From the NCBI GenBank assembly GCA_020025235.1, contig JAHHSL010000022.1:1-33151 (forward strand): a DNA stretch of 33,151 bases. Direction: 5' to 3'. The notes below the pieces were generated by a model. The model worked only from the letters and a program-made list of their open reading frames with translations. It did not search any database and had not been told where the DNA came from. A program made the translations under genes and the position numbers. Source of the DNA: Ruthenibacterium sp. GTDB taxonomy: Bacteria; Bacillota; Clostridia; Oscillospirales; Ruminococcaceae. Below are positions 24,443 to 31,937 of the stretch, piece after piece (positions within the stretch are counted from its first letter, which is position 1; every line of letters starts with the position of its first letter).

Positions 24443-24489
24443 GCAGAACTCCTGCTCTATTGCCGAAAGCACTAAAGCAGGAGTTCTGC
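24443..24489 (-). terminator. Long hairpin after the ABC operon, terminator-like without a clean T-run
   Basis: GCAGAACTCCTGCT (24443-24456) and AGCAGGAGTTCTGC (24476-24489) form a perfect 14-bp stem with a 19-base loop. On the minus strand it is followed by TGTATCTTC, only partly T-rich. It lies 33 bases after the last gene of the operon. Confidence 0.65.
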
Positions 24490-24522
24490 ACACGGAAAAG
24501 TGATGCCGAAAACTTGGGGGAA

Positions 24523-26130
24523 TCACAATCTCAAATCATCATCCTTGCGCTGGCGGATATCTTTGAGAATCAGCGGGATTCCAAACCCGGCGCCGCACCC
24601 GAGCACAAGGCCAATCAGGATGAACAGCCACCACAATTTCGTCTCTTTGGGTTCTTCCCGTTCTTCTTCCCCGGCCGGTTCGGACTTCGGCCGGATCGTT
24701 GTGGAGATTTCAGCCGTTTTGGTAAACGTCTGGCCGTAATCATCTTCGTAAGTTATAGTCAGCAGCCCCGATGTTTCACCGAGCTTTTCGTCACTGACAC
24801 GCAGATTTGCCGATGCGGTTTTGCTCTCCCCCGGTTTGATTTCCCCGACAAATGCAGAACCGCCCGCATCAAGCCCGTCAATGGCAGCATCCACCCTGCA
24901 GTTATAGAGACTGCTTTTTCCGGTGTTCATAAGATTTGTCTGCAAAGTTACGGTGCTCCCGGAAGTTACTGTCTGGGGAAGCCGGGCCCCGTCATAGGAA
25001 AGCTCGGCTTTCTGCCGGACGTTCAGCATACAGACGCCCTGCGACGAAAGATTCAGCGTTTCACTGCTGTTATACTGGAAAGCCAAATTCAGCCGATACT
25101 TGCCTGCGGGGATCGACGGCTGCGCTTTGCAATGCAATACCAATTCAGCCCTTCCGCCGGCCTTGATGCTTTCGATCGGAAACACGTTGCTGCCTTCAAG
25201 CAGATCAACTTTCAGGTCGCCGGTATCCACCGTTACAAGAAGATTGCGGACGCTTTTCGTTTTCACGGAGTTTTTGAGTGTAAGCGTAACCGTGAACGGC
25301 TCCCCTGCCTGTACATCGGCAGGAGAAACAACGCTGTTTTCAACATAGACTACCGGCTCTGCTGTCGGCTTTTGGGGTTCCGGCTGCGGCTCTTTCGGCG
25401 GTTCGCCGGGCTGGCCGTCTGAAACTGTTATAAAAACGGTATAATCCATTGCGATCGGTGCGCCGGAACGATCTGCCGCACGGACGTGAGCCGTGATCGG
25501 ATAAACGCCGTTTACCCGTTCGGTCAGCATCTGCACCGAAAAGGCGGCAAGGAAAACATCTTGTGCAGCAGCATCATTCTTTGGAACAGCCTGTGTAAGA
25601 AAAAAGCTTTTTTCATAGCTTGCCGCCACAAACGCTTTGTCTGCTCCGGGGGCAAATTCCAAAGAAACTGTGATGCGGTCGTCCTGGAGCGGTTCGCTGC
25701 TTTTGAGCGGCAGAGTGAAAAGTGCCTGATGATCGACTATTTTGGGTGAATAGCCGTTTTCAAAGGCCTCATCCATATCTCCATAGGTATGCGCGGAATC
25801 AATGGAAAGACTGGCGGGCGGCGTCACAGGGGCAGTTGGTTGCGGATGCTCCTGCTCCGGTTCCAAAGAGCTTTCCGGCACAGATGACGAATCCGGAACG
25901 CTTTCCGGCAACACAGGCTCTGCGGAAGATGCAGGAACGCTTTCCGGCAACACTGGCTCTGCGGAAGATGCAGGAACGCTTTCCTGCGAATCAGATGATT
26001 CCGGGTCGGCAGGAACTTCGGCCACCGCTTCAGAGAAGCTTGAGCCTGCGGGGCTTTCCGCAAATGCAAAAAAAGGCGCAGAAAAGGCAAATACAAAAAA
26101 CAGGAACAACGACAGGATTTTCTTTTTCAT
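24523..26130 (-). CDS. Secreted, membrane-anchored protein with Ser/Pro/Glu linker and CARDB-like beta domains
   Basis: This 535-residue protein starts with a signal peptide (KKKILSLFLFFVFAFSAPFFAFA, cut to residues 2-19 hydrophobic core) and ends with a membrane helix (LWWLFILIGLVLGCGAGFG, near 505-523) and a basic tail. After the signal comes a Ser/Pro/Glu-rich linker to about residue 105 with repeated SVPASSAEPVLPE units. Then follow a beta domain (about 115-240), a Pro/Glu hinge (PPKEPQPEPQKPTAEP), and two Ig-like units with VQAGEPFTVTLTLKN and TVTSGSTVTLQTNLMNTGKS, resembling CARDB/COG1361 domains. It begins 4 bases after the permease stop, so it is part of the ABC operon and may be an extracellular partner of the transporter (inference). 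Confidence 0.85.
   Translation of the reverse strand: MKKKILSLFLFFVFAFSAPFFAFAESPAGSSFSEAVAEVPADPESSDSQESVPASSAEPVLPESVPASSAEPVLPESVPDSSSVPESSLEPEQEHPQPTAPVTPPASLSIDSAHTYGDMDEAFENGYSPKIVDHQALFTLPLKSSEPLQDDRITVSLEFAPGADKAFVAASYEKSFFLTQAVPKNDAAAQDVFLAAFSVQMLTERVNGVYPITAHVRAADRSGAPIAMDYTVFITVSDGQPGEPPKEPQPEPQKPTAEPVVYVENSVVSPADVQAGEPFTVTLTLKNSVKTKSVRNLLVTVDTGDLKVDLLEGSNVFPIESIKAGGRAELVLHCKAQPSIPAGKYRLNLAFQYNSSETLNLSSQGVCMLNVRQKAELSYDGARLPQTVTSGSTVTLQTNLMNTGKSSLYNCRVDAAIDGLDAGGSAFVGEIKPGESKTASANLRVSDEKLGETSGLLTITYEDDYGQTFTKTAEISTTIRPKSEPAGEEEREEPKETKLWWLFILIGLVLGCGAGFGIPLILKDIRQRKDDDLRL
25895..25992 (-). repeat. 39-bp tandem repeat in the linker of the anchored protein
   Basis: Two full 39-bp units (25895-25933 and 25934-25972) differ at one base, and a third partial unit follows to about 25984. 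They encode 13-residue units based on SVPASSAEPVLPE. The near identity suggests recent slippage or repeat-number variation. Confidence 0.9.
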
Positions 26131-26134
26131 GGAT

Positions 26135-28852
26135 TTACAGCTCCCTGATATTATCTACAATGCTTTGCCGGCTGACCTTTTTCACCTGAATATGCAGATT
26201 CAAAAGGCAGACGCACAGCAACGCGGCCAGCAGAACAAAAGCCGGCAGAATCCCGACCCAGCATGGGGTCCCTGCCAGATAAAAGAAATCGGAAAGAACA
26301 GCCTGCCCTGCAAGTACGCAAATCATTCCAAGCCCCACACCCCATAACAGGGTCCGGACGATCTGCAGACGATAGCATTGCATGATATCCCTCTGGGAAG
26401 CGCCCACGGCGCGCAGAGTGCCGATGCTGCGCCGGTCTTCACGAATCTGCGCGGTGATTCCGTTATTGATGAGTGAAGTGCACACAACAAATAAAACGGC
26501 GATCAGGGAACCGAACGAAACAGTCATCTGACGGATCGTGTTCTTTCCGGATCGGTTGGTTTCATAGGTGGAAATGATCCCTTTTGACGGAAATGCGCCG
26601 GCAAGTGCACGCTGTATTTCCATATCCGCTTCACCGGAAAGATCCTCATCACAATCAATATAAAGGTTATCATAGGCAAAATCCTGCCCGAAAAGCTCCA
26701 GTGCTTTATGGGTGGTGAACAGTTCAAACGCCGCCCCAAAGCTGTAAGGGTGCTGTACAATGGCGCCAATCCGTACCGTGCGGTCTACACGCCGCAGACT
26801 GCCGTCCGTTTCCTCAAACAGCATACTGATCGTCAGCTTATCCCCTGCATGAAAGGGGTTTTGCGCAGACGAAACAATGTAATCCAGATTTTCTTTTTGG
26901 AAAGGGTCCATTTTTTTCACCGCTTCCGGGTCGGTATTCATGGCGCCGAGCACACAGCTGCCATCCGGATAAACATGATAGACAAAGCCGATCGTTTGCG
27001 GAGCATTCAGCACAACTTCCGTTCCGCTGTCAAGTGCTTCTAGATCTATCTTGCCTTCGACAACCTGATATGGAAAAAGCTCTTCAAAATGCGTGTTGTC
27101 TGCGGACCTCATATTGAAGTTCAGCGCTTCCTGCTCGTATCCGGCACGTGCTTTTGTATCGGTATAGACAGAGCGTTCTTGTGCCTGTGCAAAGTCCAGC
27201 AGCTTGTCCTCCGTCATCGAAGGCTCATTCAACGGAAGGGTATTTTCATATCTTCCCATCTGGAAATCAACGCCCCCTATTTCAAACAGCTGCAGATACT
27301 TCGGCACTTCGTTCAGCAGCAGGTTCACCCGGACCTTTTTGGTACCGTAAACCTCTTCGACAAAAGGGATGCCGCAGGCGTCAAGCCGCTGTGCTTCCGT
27401 TATGAAGGATTCATCCTCACTGTATATAAAACTATTTTCGGGAACATGGCCCCGTGTAGGATAAATCTTATAATCGGATTTTTCAGCCGAAAGCGCCATG
27501 CTTTTGATGCCGGAAGCGGATACAACGACAGAAATACAGCAGATGAACGTTGTCACCGTGAGGATCAGACGAATCAGGATGCTTCTGCCTTGGGAAAAGG
27601 TGCTTTTTCGTTTGGCAAGCAGCTGCGGCATTTTAAATGTTTTGCGTGAACGGATCTTGCTGCGCCGTACCTTTTTGGAAATGTGCACATCCCGGATGGC
27701 CTGCATGGGAGAAAGGCGCGAAACGCAAACAAGCGGGATCATGGCCGCCGCCATAACACACAGCAGGCTGAACAGAAGACCCAGTCCAATCACGGCAAAA
27801 TTCGGGGCAAAGACAAAATCCTCCCCCATGCAGCGGGCATACAGCCAAATCCCGCCCAGAGAGATGCCGAGGCTGACAGGGGCGCAGACAAGCGCAAGAA
27901 GCAGCGTTTCCCGCCCGAAAATCCAGAAAATCTGGCGGCGTGCAGCCCCGACAGCACGCATCATGCCGATCTGCGCGGTGCGCTCCTTGAGCAGCGTGCC
28001 AAATGCATTCACAATAAAAAAGCAGGTCAGGAATGCCAACAGCAGAGCAAGGAAAGCGAGCATTCTGCCGTTTCTCATCAGTTCCGTACCGGCAGTTCCG
28101 TAATCCGAGATATACCTTGTATCGATGGCAAGATCGTTCATTTCGCTGTAAAGTCCGCCAACAGCCGCAGACTTCATGGTATCCAGTTCAAAAAGAGCAA
28201 TCTGCGCTTCTTTCCCGCCGATTTCAGTCTGTTCGCCAGGAACAGTAAAGGCAGCCGGGAATTGACTGCCGAATTCATAGAAGTACTTTTCATAGAGCGG
28301 GCGGCGGTTTTCCAGAACGCCCACAAGGATATAGCTTTTTTCTGTAGTTTCGCTCACATGATTTGCTCCGTCACGCGGGCGCACATGAAAGGATACTTCT
28401 GCACCAAGTTCCGGCTTTACTCTCATGCGCAGCAGGGCATTCTCCTCCACGGCTATCTCGCCGCTTTTTTCCGGCATACGGCCTTGTTTCAGCTGCGGAA
28501 AATACAGCTCCTGCGCCCGTTCATCCATCCAGGCGAGTTCTGTGCCGCGATCTTCTTCACCGTTCCAGATGTAGGAAATCTCATGTATATATCCAATCTT
28601 CCCAACCACAGATTCGTTTTGCTGCATTTCCTCCATTGGCTGATTCTGCGCGTTCAGCAGCAGCAGATCCTGCATTCCAAAGCGCCTTATCTGTATCTGT
28701 TCAAGAGAGGCATTGATGCACGAAAAAAAGAACGGCACTCCGGAAGAAAAAAGCATGGCAAGCACGATGCTGATGATCAGCACCGTGTACTGCTTTCTGC
28801 GGTGTTTGATCGTATTCCATGCAAGGCGGTTGATCGTCAGCTTATGCTTCAT
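26135..28852 (-). CDS. ABC transporter permease with two FtsX/MacB-type halves
   Basis: This 905-residue permease has two similar halves: a first helix (about 23-45), a large extracellular part, three helices (about 260-390), then a fifth helix (about 428-450), a second extracellular part and three C-terminal helices (about 785-895). FtsX signature segments are LKERTAQIGMMRAVGAARRQIF and IREDRRSIGTLRAVGASQRDIM. Such permeases use ATP hydrolysis in the cytoplasm to act on substrates outside the membrane, for example lipoprotein or peptide handling or antibiotic resistance. The start overlaps the ATPase stop by 11 bases and the anchored protein starts 4 bases after its stop, so the three genes are tightly linked. 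Substrate unknown. Confidence 0.93.
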   Translation of the reverse strand: MKHKLTINRLAWNTIKHRRKQYTVLIISIVLAMLFSSGVPFFFSCINASLEQIQIRRFGMQDLLLLNAQNQPMEEMQQNESVVGKIGYIHEISYIWNGEEDRGTELAWMDERAQELYFPQLKQGRMPEKSGEIAVEENALLRMRVKPELGAEVSFHVRPRDGANHVSETTEKSYILVGVLENRRPLYEKYFYEFGSQFPAAFTVPGEQTEIGGKEAQIALFELDTMKSAAVGGLYSEMNDLAIDTRYISDYGTAGTELMRNGRMLAFLALLLAFLTCFFIVNAFGTLLKERTAQIGMMRAVGAARRQIFWIFGRETLLLALVCAPVSLGISLGGIWLYARCMGEDFVFAPNFAVIGLGLLFSLLCVMAAAMIPLVCVSRLSPMQAIRDVHISKKVRRSKIRSRKTFKMPQLLAKRKSTFSQGRSILIRLILTVTTFICCISVVVSASGIKSMALSAEKSDYKIYPTRGHVPENSFIYSEDESFITEAQRLDACGIPFVEEVYGTKKVRVNLLLNEVPKYLQLFEIGGVDFQMGRYENTLPLNEPSMTEDKLLDFAQAQERSVYTDTKARAGYEQEALNFNMRSADNTHFEELFPYQVVEGKIDLEALDSGTEVVLNAPQTIGFVYHVYPDGSCVLGAMNTDPEAVKKMDPFQKENLDYIVSSAQNPFHAGDKLTISMLFEETDGSLRRVDRTVRIGAIVQHPYSFGAAFELFTTHKALELFGQDFAYDNLYIDCDEDLSGEADMEIQRALAGAFPSKGIISTYETNRSGKNTIRQMTVSFGSLIAVLFVVCTSLINNGITAQIREDRRSIGTLRAVGASQRDIMQCYRLQIVRTLLWGVGLGMICVLAGQAVLSDFFYLAGTPCWVGILPAFVLLAALLCVCLLNLHIQVKKVSRQSIVDNIREL

Positions 28853-29540
28853 CGTCCATCACCCCGTTTTTGGTGTCGGTCACGATTCTGCCATCCTCCA
28901 GTGTAAGGATACGCTCTGCCTGTTCGGCGACATGCAGATCATGCGTGACAAGGATCAGCGTGACCCCCAGCTGCTTGCTGACATATTTCAAAAGGGAGAG
29001 CACTTCGCGTCCGCTTTTGCCGTCCAGATTGCCGGTAGGCTCATCGGCAAACAGAATGGACGGGCGGTTTGCCAGTGCACGCGCGATCGCAATGCGCTGC
29101 TGCTGGCCGCCGGAAAGAGCCGAAGGCAGATGCTCCAGCCTGTTTTCGATCCCCAGCATTTCGATCAGCATTTTCAGATATTTTTCATCCGGTGTTTTAT
29201 GATCGAGCATGACAGGCAGCAGGATGTTTTCGTATCCTGTCAGTTCCTGCACCAGATTGTATGCCTGAAAGACAAAGCCGAATCTGCGGCGGCGCAGGAT
29301 GGAAAGCTGATTGTCGCTATAAGAAGAAAGCTGCCTGCCGCCGTAGATCACATGGCCGGAGGTTGGATTTTCAAGCGAGCTTAAAAGATGCAGAAATGTG
29401 GATTTGCCGCTGCCGGAAGGCCCGGTAATGGCACAAAATTCCCCCTGTTCAAACGAAAGGCTGATATGATCTACGGCTTTGATCGTGTTTTCACCGCTTA
29501 AATATTCTTTTGTCAGAGCATGACATTCGATGATATCCAT
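28842..29540 (-). CDS. ABC transporter ATPase (MacB/LolD/BceA type)
   Basis: The 232-residue ATPase powers the FtsX-type permease. Walker A GPSGSGKST is at 40-48, the signature LSGGQQQR near 144-151, Walker B ILFADEPTGNLD near 165-176, and the H-loop in LVTHDLHVAEQ. The ATPTGNLD-type Walker B and short length are typical of the LolD/MacB/BceA group. ATG 29540 has AAGGGGGA upstream; the ATG at 29561 lacks a site. The upstream region carries a palindrome and weak -35 promoter, suggesting control by the adjacent response regulator. Confidence 0.95.
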   Translation of the reverse strand: MDIIECHALTKEYLSGENTIKAVDHISLSFEQGEFCAITGPSGSGKSTFLHLLSSLENPTSGHVIYGGRQLSSYSDNQLSILRRRRFGFVFQAYNLVQELTGYENILLPVMLDHKTPDEKYLKMLIEMLGIENRLEHLPSALSGGQQQRIAIARALANRPSILFADEPTGNLDGKSGREVLSLLKYVSKQLGVTLILVTHDLHVAEQAERILTLEDGRIVTDTKNGVMDDEA

Positions 29541-29570
29541 AAAAATCCCCCTTGTATTCATCCTGAAAAC

Positions 29571-29629
29571 ATTCTACCAGATGAACCTTTCGTTTCGGTG
29601 ACGCTTATCTTACGATTTTGTAAGATAAG
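29571..29629 (-). promoter_or_regulatory. Probable response-regulator operator and promoter of the ABC operon
   Basis: A perfect 10-bp inverted repeat, CTTATCTTAC (29604-29613) and GTAAGATAAG (29620-29629), has 6 bases between. Four bases downstream is a poor -35 (ACCGAA, 29599-29594), then 17 bases to a good -10 (TAGAAT, 29576-29571). An activator at the palindrome would help the weak promoter. The TTAC/GTAA arms resemble BceR-type sites (recalled, not verified). Confidence 0.75.
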
Positions 29630-29657
29630 AAAAGCAGGGCCGAAAGGCTCTGCTTTT
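29630..29657 (-). terminator. Terminator of the two-component operon
   Basis: The arms at 29630-29641 and 29646-29657 (AAAAGCAGGGCC and GGCTCTGCTTTT) pair with one mismatch around a GAAA loop, and TTTTCTTATCTT follows on the minus strand. It starts 8 bases after the kinase stop and abuts the operator. Confidence 0.8.
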
Positions 29658-29664
29658 GGAATGT

Positions 29665-30561
29665 TCATATTTTCATGTTTGCATCGATCACGGGCAGGCA
29701 AATGGTGACGCAGAGTCCGTCGCCGGTGTTCTGCGCAGAAATGATCCCGTGATGTTTTTCCACAATGGCTTTGGTGATGGCAAGGCCGATCCCGGCACTG
29801 GCCGGCACCGCAAAGGCCGTCCGGTGGAAACGATCGAACAGCAGCGGCAATTCATCTTCCGGCACACCGCCGCCATTATCCTGCACGCGGATGCTGACAG
29901 AACGCTCGCCGGATTCGATCAAAATGCTGATTTTTCCGCTTTCGCCCGTATGCTCACAGGCATTTTTCACCACATTGCCAAGCGCTTCGCTGAACCATTC
30001 CGGATCAACACGCATGGCAGCACTGCCGCTGATCGTGATTTCTTTACCGGGGAAAATCGGCTGCATGACGGCGCGGATCTCGTTTGCCGTTTTGGAAAGC
30101 TCACAGAGCCGGAAGTGCATCTCATAGGCGTCACTGCGGATCTTTTCAAGCCTCAGCACATTGGCGATCAGCTTTTCCATTTTTTCAATGAGCACCAGTT
30201 CCTTTTCCGTATACAGGCCGGACTGTTCCATTTCGCAGTAAAGGCGGATACCGGCAAGCGGTGTTTTCAGCTGATGCGAAATATCGGAAATAAATTCGGT
30301 GTTTTCTTTTTCTTTTTTCTGTGTGAAAGAGCGCTCCTGTAAGATCCGGTTTTCAAGTTCGCAGATGCCGGACTGTAAACGCCCGAGCATATTGTCTTCA
30401 GTACTGAACGGGGTGAGAGCGCCGGTTAAAAGAAAATCGTCAATGCTTTTCGTAAGCGCACGCATTTTCCGTCTGCGAATGACGGAAAAGACAATAAAGA
30501 CCGCAAGCACCAGTACAAGCACTATACCCGGCAGGAAACAGATGAGTTTGATCGGCTGCAT
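29665..30561 (-). CDS. Sensor histidine kinase with a single membrane helix and no sensor domain
   Basis: The 298-residue kinase has one hydrophobic helix at about 5-28 with only a few residues before it, so there is essentially no extracellular sensor. His96 in SDISHQLKTPLAG is the phosphorylated residue. The catalytic domain has NVVKNACEH (N box), DNGGGVP (G1) and SAGIGLAI (G2). The start at 30561 uses GGGAGTG, which overlaps the regulator stop; ATG 30576 is an alternative that overlaps the regulator by 10 bases. It resembles BceS-like intramembrane kinases that sense through a partner transporter, though those usually have two helices. Partner: the response regulator directly upstream. Confidence 0.93.
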   Translation of the reverse strand: MQPIKLICFLPGIVLVLVLAVFIVFSVIRRRKMRALTKSIDDFLLTGALTPFSTEDNMLGRLQSGICELENRILQERSFTQKKEKENTEFISDISHQLKTPLAGIRLYCEMEQSGLYTEKELVLIEKMEKLIANVLRLEKIRSDAYEMHFRLCELSKTANEIRAVMQPIFPGKEITISGSAAMRVDPEWFSEALGNVVKNACEHTGESGKISILIESGERSVSIRVQDNGGGVPEDELPLLFDRFHRTAFAVPASAGIGLAITKAIVEKHHGIISAQNTGDGLCVTICLPVIDANMKI

Positions 30562-30566
30562 CCCGT

Positions 30567-31220
30567 TCACTCCCATCTGTATCCGACGCCGCGGATCGTT
30601 TTAATGTGTTCAGCGCCTATTTTTTCCCGAAGGCGGCTGATGTGTACGGAAAGCGTGTTGTCATCAATGAAATTCCCGTCACAATCCCAAATGCGGCTGA
30701 GCAGAGAAGAACGTGTTACGATCACGCCGCCGTTGGAAGCAAGCGCTGTCAGGATCTGAAATTCCGTCGGTGTCAGCGGGATGGACACCCCGCCTTTTTT
30801 CACGCTCATTGTCGCAATGTCGATTTGCATTTCACCCTGATGCAGTACGGTGCTGCTGTGCCTGCGCAGCAGTGCACGGATGCGCGAAAGCAGCTCCTGC
30901 ATCTTAAACGGCTTTGTCACATAGTCATCAGCACCGGCATCCAGACCGCGCACGATCTGATATTCTTCATCACAGGCTGTCAGGAAAAGGATCGGCACAT
31001 CGCTGCCGGTCCCGCGCAGTTCGGTGCATAAATCAAGGCCGCTGCCATCAGGCAGCATAACGTCCAGAATCACAAGTTCAAAGGCCTGTGCGCGGAACAG
31101 TTCCCGTGCCTGCTGACAGTTTTCCGCAGAAAAGACCGCATACTCCTGATTCTTCAGAAGTTCGCAAAGACCATCGCGCAAATAGAAATCATCTTCGACC
31201 AGTAAAATCCGAACATCCAT
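30567..31220 (-). CDS. OmpR/PhoB family response regulator
   Basis: The 217-residue regulator has a receiver domain with acidic residues at 10-11, phospho-accepting Asp53 (ILDVMLPDGSG) and Lys103 (VTKPFKM), and a C-terminal winged helix with LTPTEFQILTALASNGG and VHISRLREKIG. It should be phosphorylated by the adjacent kinase and bind DNA as a dimer. The likely target is the palindrome in front of the ABC operon. GGAGG gives 8 bases to ATG 31220; the longer frame to 31259 is not supported. Confidence 0.95.
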   Translation of the reverse strand: MDVRILLVEDDFYLRDGLCELLKNQEYAVFSAENCQQARELFRAQAFELVILDVMLPDGSGLDLCTELRGTGSDVPILFLTACDEEYQIVRGLDAGADDYVTKPFKMQELLSRIRALLRRHSSTVLHQGEMQIDIATMSVKKGGVSIPLTPTEFQILTALASNGGVIVTRSSLLSRIWDCDGNFIDDNTLSVHISRLREKIGAEHIKTIRGVGYRWE

Positions 31221-31254
31221 ACCTGCATCCTCCCTGTGCGTGATCCTGCATCTT

Positions 31255-31283
31255 ATCATACAGCAACATTCGCATCTTTACAA
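31255..31283 (-). promoter_or_regulatory. Promoter of the two-component operon
   Basis: On the minus strand TTGTAA (31283-31278) and TATGAT (31260-31255) are 17 bases apart, about 35 bases upstream of the regulator start codon. Confidence 0.65.
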
Positions 31284-31398
31284 CATGACAAAATACAGAT
31301 GTTCTTCTTTCCCCAAAGCGATGACAATTTTTGCAGGCCGCATCGTGGAGCGCCGGCACAGGGCTTTTGTTTTCAGGCGGAATTTGCTGTAAACACAA

Positions 31399-31440
31399 AA
31401 AATCCGAACTGATTCCCGCAAAGGAAACAGTTCGGATTTT
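31399..31440 (-). terminator. Terminator next to the tRNA 3' fragment (displaced tRNA terminator)
   Basis: AAAATCCGAACTG (31399-31411) and CAGTTCGGATTTT (31428-31440) form a perfect 13-bp stem with a 16-base loop and a six-T run on the minus strand. It starts 7 bases past the CCA end of the tRNA fragment, just where a tRNA terminator would be, so it probably belonged to the tRNA gene before phage insertion. Confidence 0.85.
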
Positions 31441-31447
31441 CTTATCA

Positions 31448-31475
31448 TGGTGGACAGTAAGGGACTCGAACCCCT
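31448..31475 (-). other. Phage attachment site: 3' end of a tRNA-Val gene
   Basis: These 28 bases are identical to the last 28 bases of the tRNA-Val gene at 24131-24158, from the T-stem 5' strand through the CCA end. Identity stops abruptly on both sides. The rest of the tRNA is missing. Such tRNA 3' fragments mark sites where a phage with a matching attP integrated. By orientation the element lies to the right. Confidence 0.85.
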
Positions 31476-31496
31476 ATCATATACATTTTAATGCAT

Positions 31497-31604
31497 TATT
31501 TTTACATTTATACGGTGAAATGCGCTGTTTTTGGTATATACCTTACGCATCAAATGTATTTTTACAGTACTTGAAAAATCAAAGTGTATACCCAAGTGTA
31601 TACC
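31497..31604. repeat. Short repeats next to the att site, possible integrase arm sites
   Basis: AAGTGTATACC occurs twice in tandem (31582-31592 and 31594-31604, one base apart). TATTTTTACA occurs at 31497-31506 and 31557-31566. GGTATATACC at 31533-31542 is a perfect palindrome sharing TATACC with the first repeat. The A/T-rich setting next to attL fits arm-type sites of a tyrosine integrase (inference). Confidence 0.5.
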
Positions 31605-31627
31605 TCATCACATCCAAACAGCAAAAA

Positions 31628-31651
31628 GCGCCCCTCCAAACGGAGGGGCGC
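31628..31651 (-). terminator. Terminator of the prophage lysis operon
   Basis: GCGCCCCTCC (31628-31637) and GGAGGGGCGC (31642-31651) form a perfect 10-bp G/C-rich stem with loop aaac and a five-T run on the minus strand. It starts 8 bases after the holin stop codon. Confidence 0.95.
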
Positions 31652-31659
31652 AATAAACA

Positions 31660-31935
31660 TTATTTATTTTTAAGCTGCTTGACGCTCTGGTCGAAGCCCG
31701 TCGCGGCAAGACCCGACACCGCACCGATCGCGGCGGCTGTGATCGGGTCACGGGCCGGGAAATCCGGCATGCCGGTATAAAGTGCAAGCAGCCCAAGGCA
31801 CAGCCCTGCCACGCCGCAGGCAATCGGGATGTACTTATTATTATCGAACGGCGTCGCCTTGACGATAACGCCGACGATGTAGCACAGCACAGTGATCGCG
31901 GCAACTCCGGCTACTCCAAACGCAGATATATCCAT
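31660..31935 (-). CDS. Phage holin (holin superfamily V/Hol44-like)
   Basis: This 91-residue protein has three hydrophobic segments: VAGVAAITVLCYIVGVIV (about 8-25), IACGVAGLCLGLLALY (about 38-53) and AAAIGAVSGLAATGF (about 67-81), with a basic end. The motifs VKATPFDNNKYIPI and GMPDFPARDPITA are characteristic of small Firmicutes phage holins (Phage_holin_5_2). It makes the membrane lesion through which the endolysin acts. AAGGAGG precedes ATG 31935. The preceding gene ends 2 bases upstream, so the lysis genes are coupled. Confidence 0.9.
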   Translation of the reverse strand: MDISAFGVAGVAAITVLCYIVGVIVKATPFDNNKYIPIACGVAGLCLGLLALYTGMPDFPARDPITAAAIGAVSGLAATGFDQSVKQLKNK

Positions 31936-31937
31936 TT

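Noticed and set aside
25895..25992. The 39-bp repeats as a CRISPR array
   Set aside because: The units are directly adjacent without spacers and keep the reading frame of a secreted protein.
24131..31475. A genomic island bounded by the two copies of the tRNA-Val 3' end
   Set aside because: Both copies are on the minus strand and the intact tRNA is to the left. For an element inserted in its 3' end, the displaced copy should lie to the left of the tRNA, so these two are not the two ends of one element. The genes between them also look like ordinary chromosome.
31331..31780. Plus-strand frame containing the same WWTVRDSNP-like peptide
   Set aside because: It reads through the tRNA fragment at the att site and into the terminator and holin region; there is no start site.
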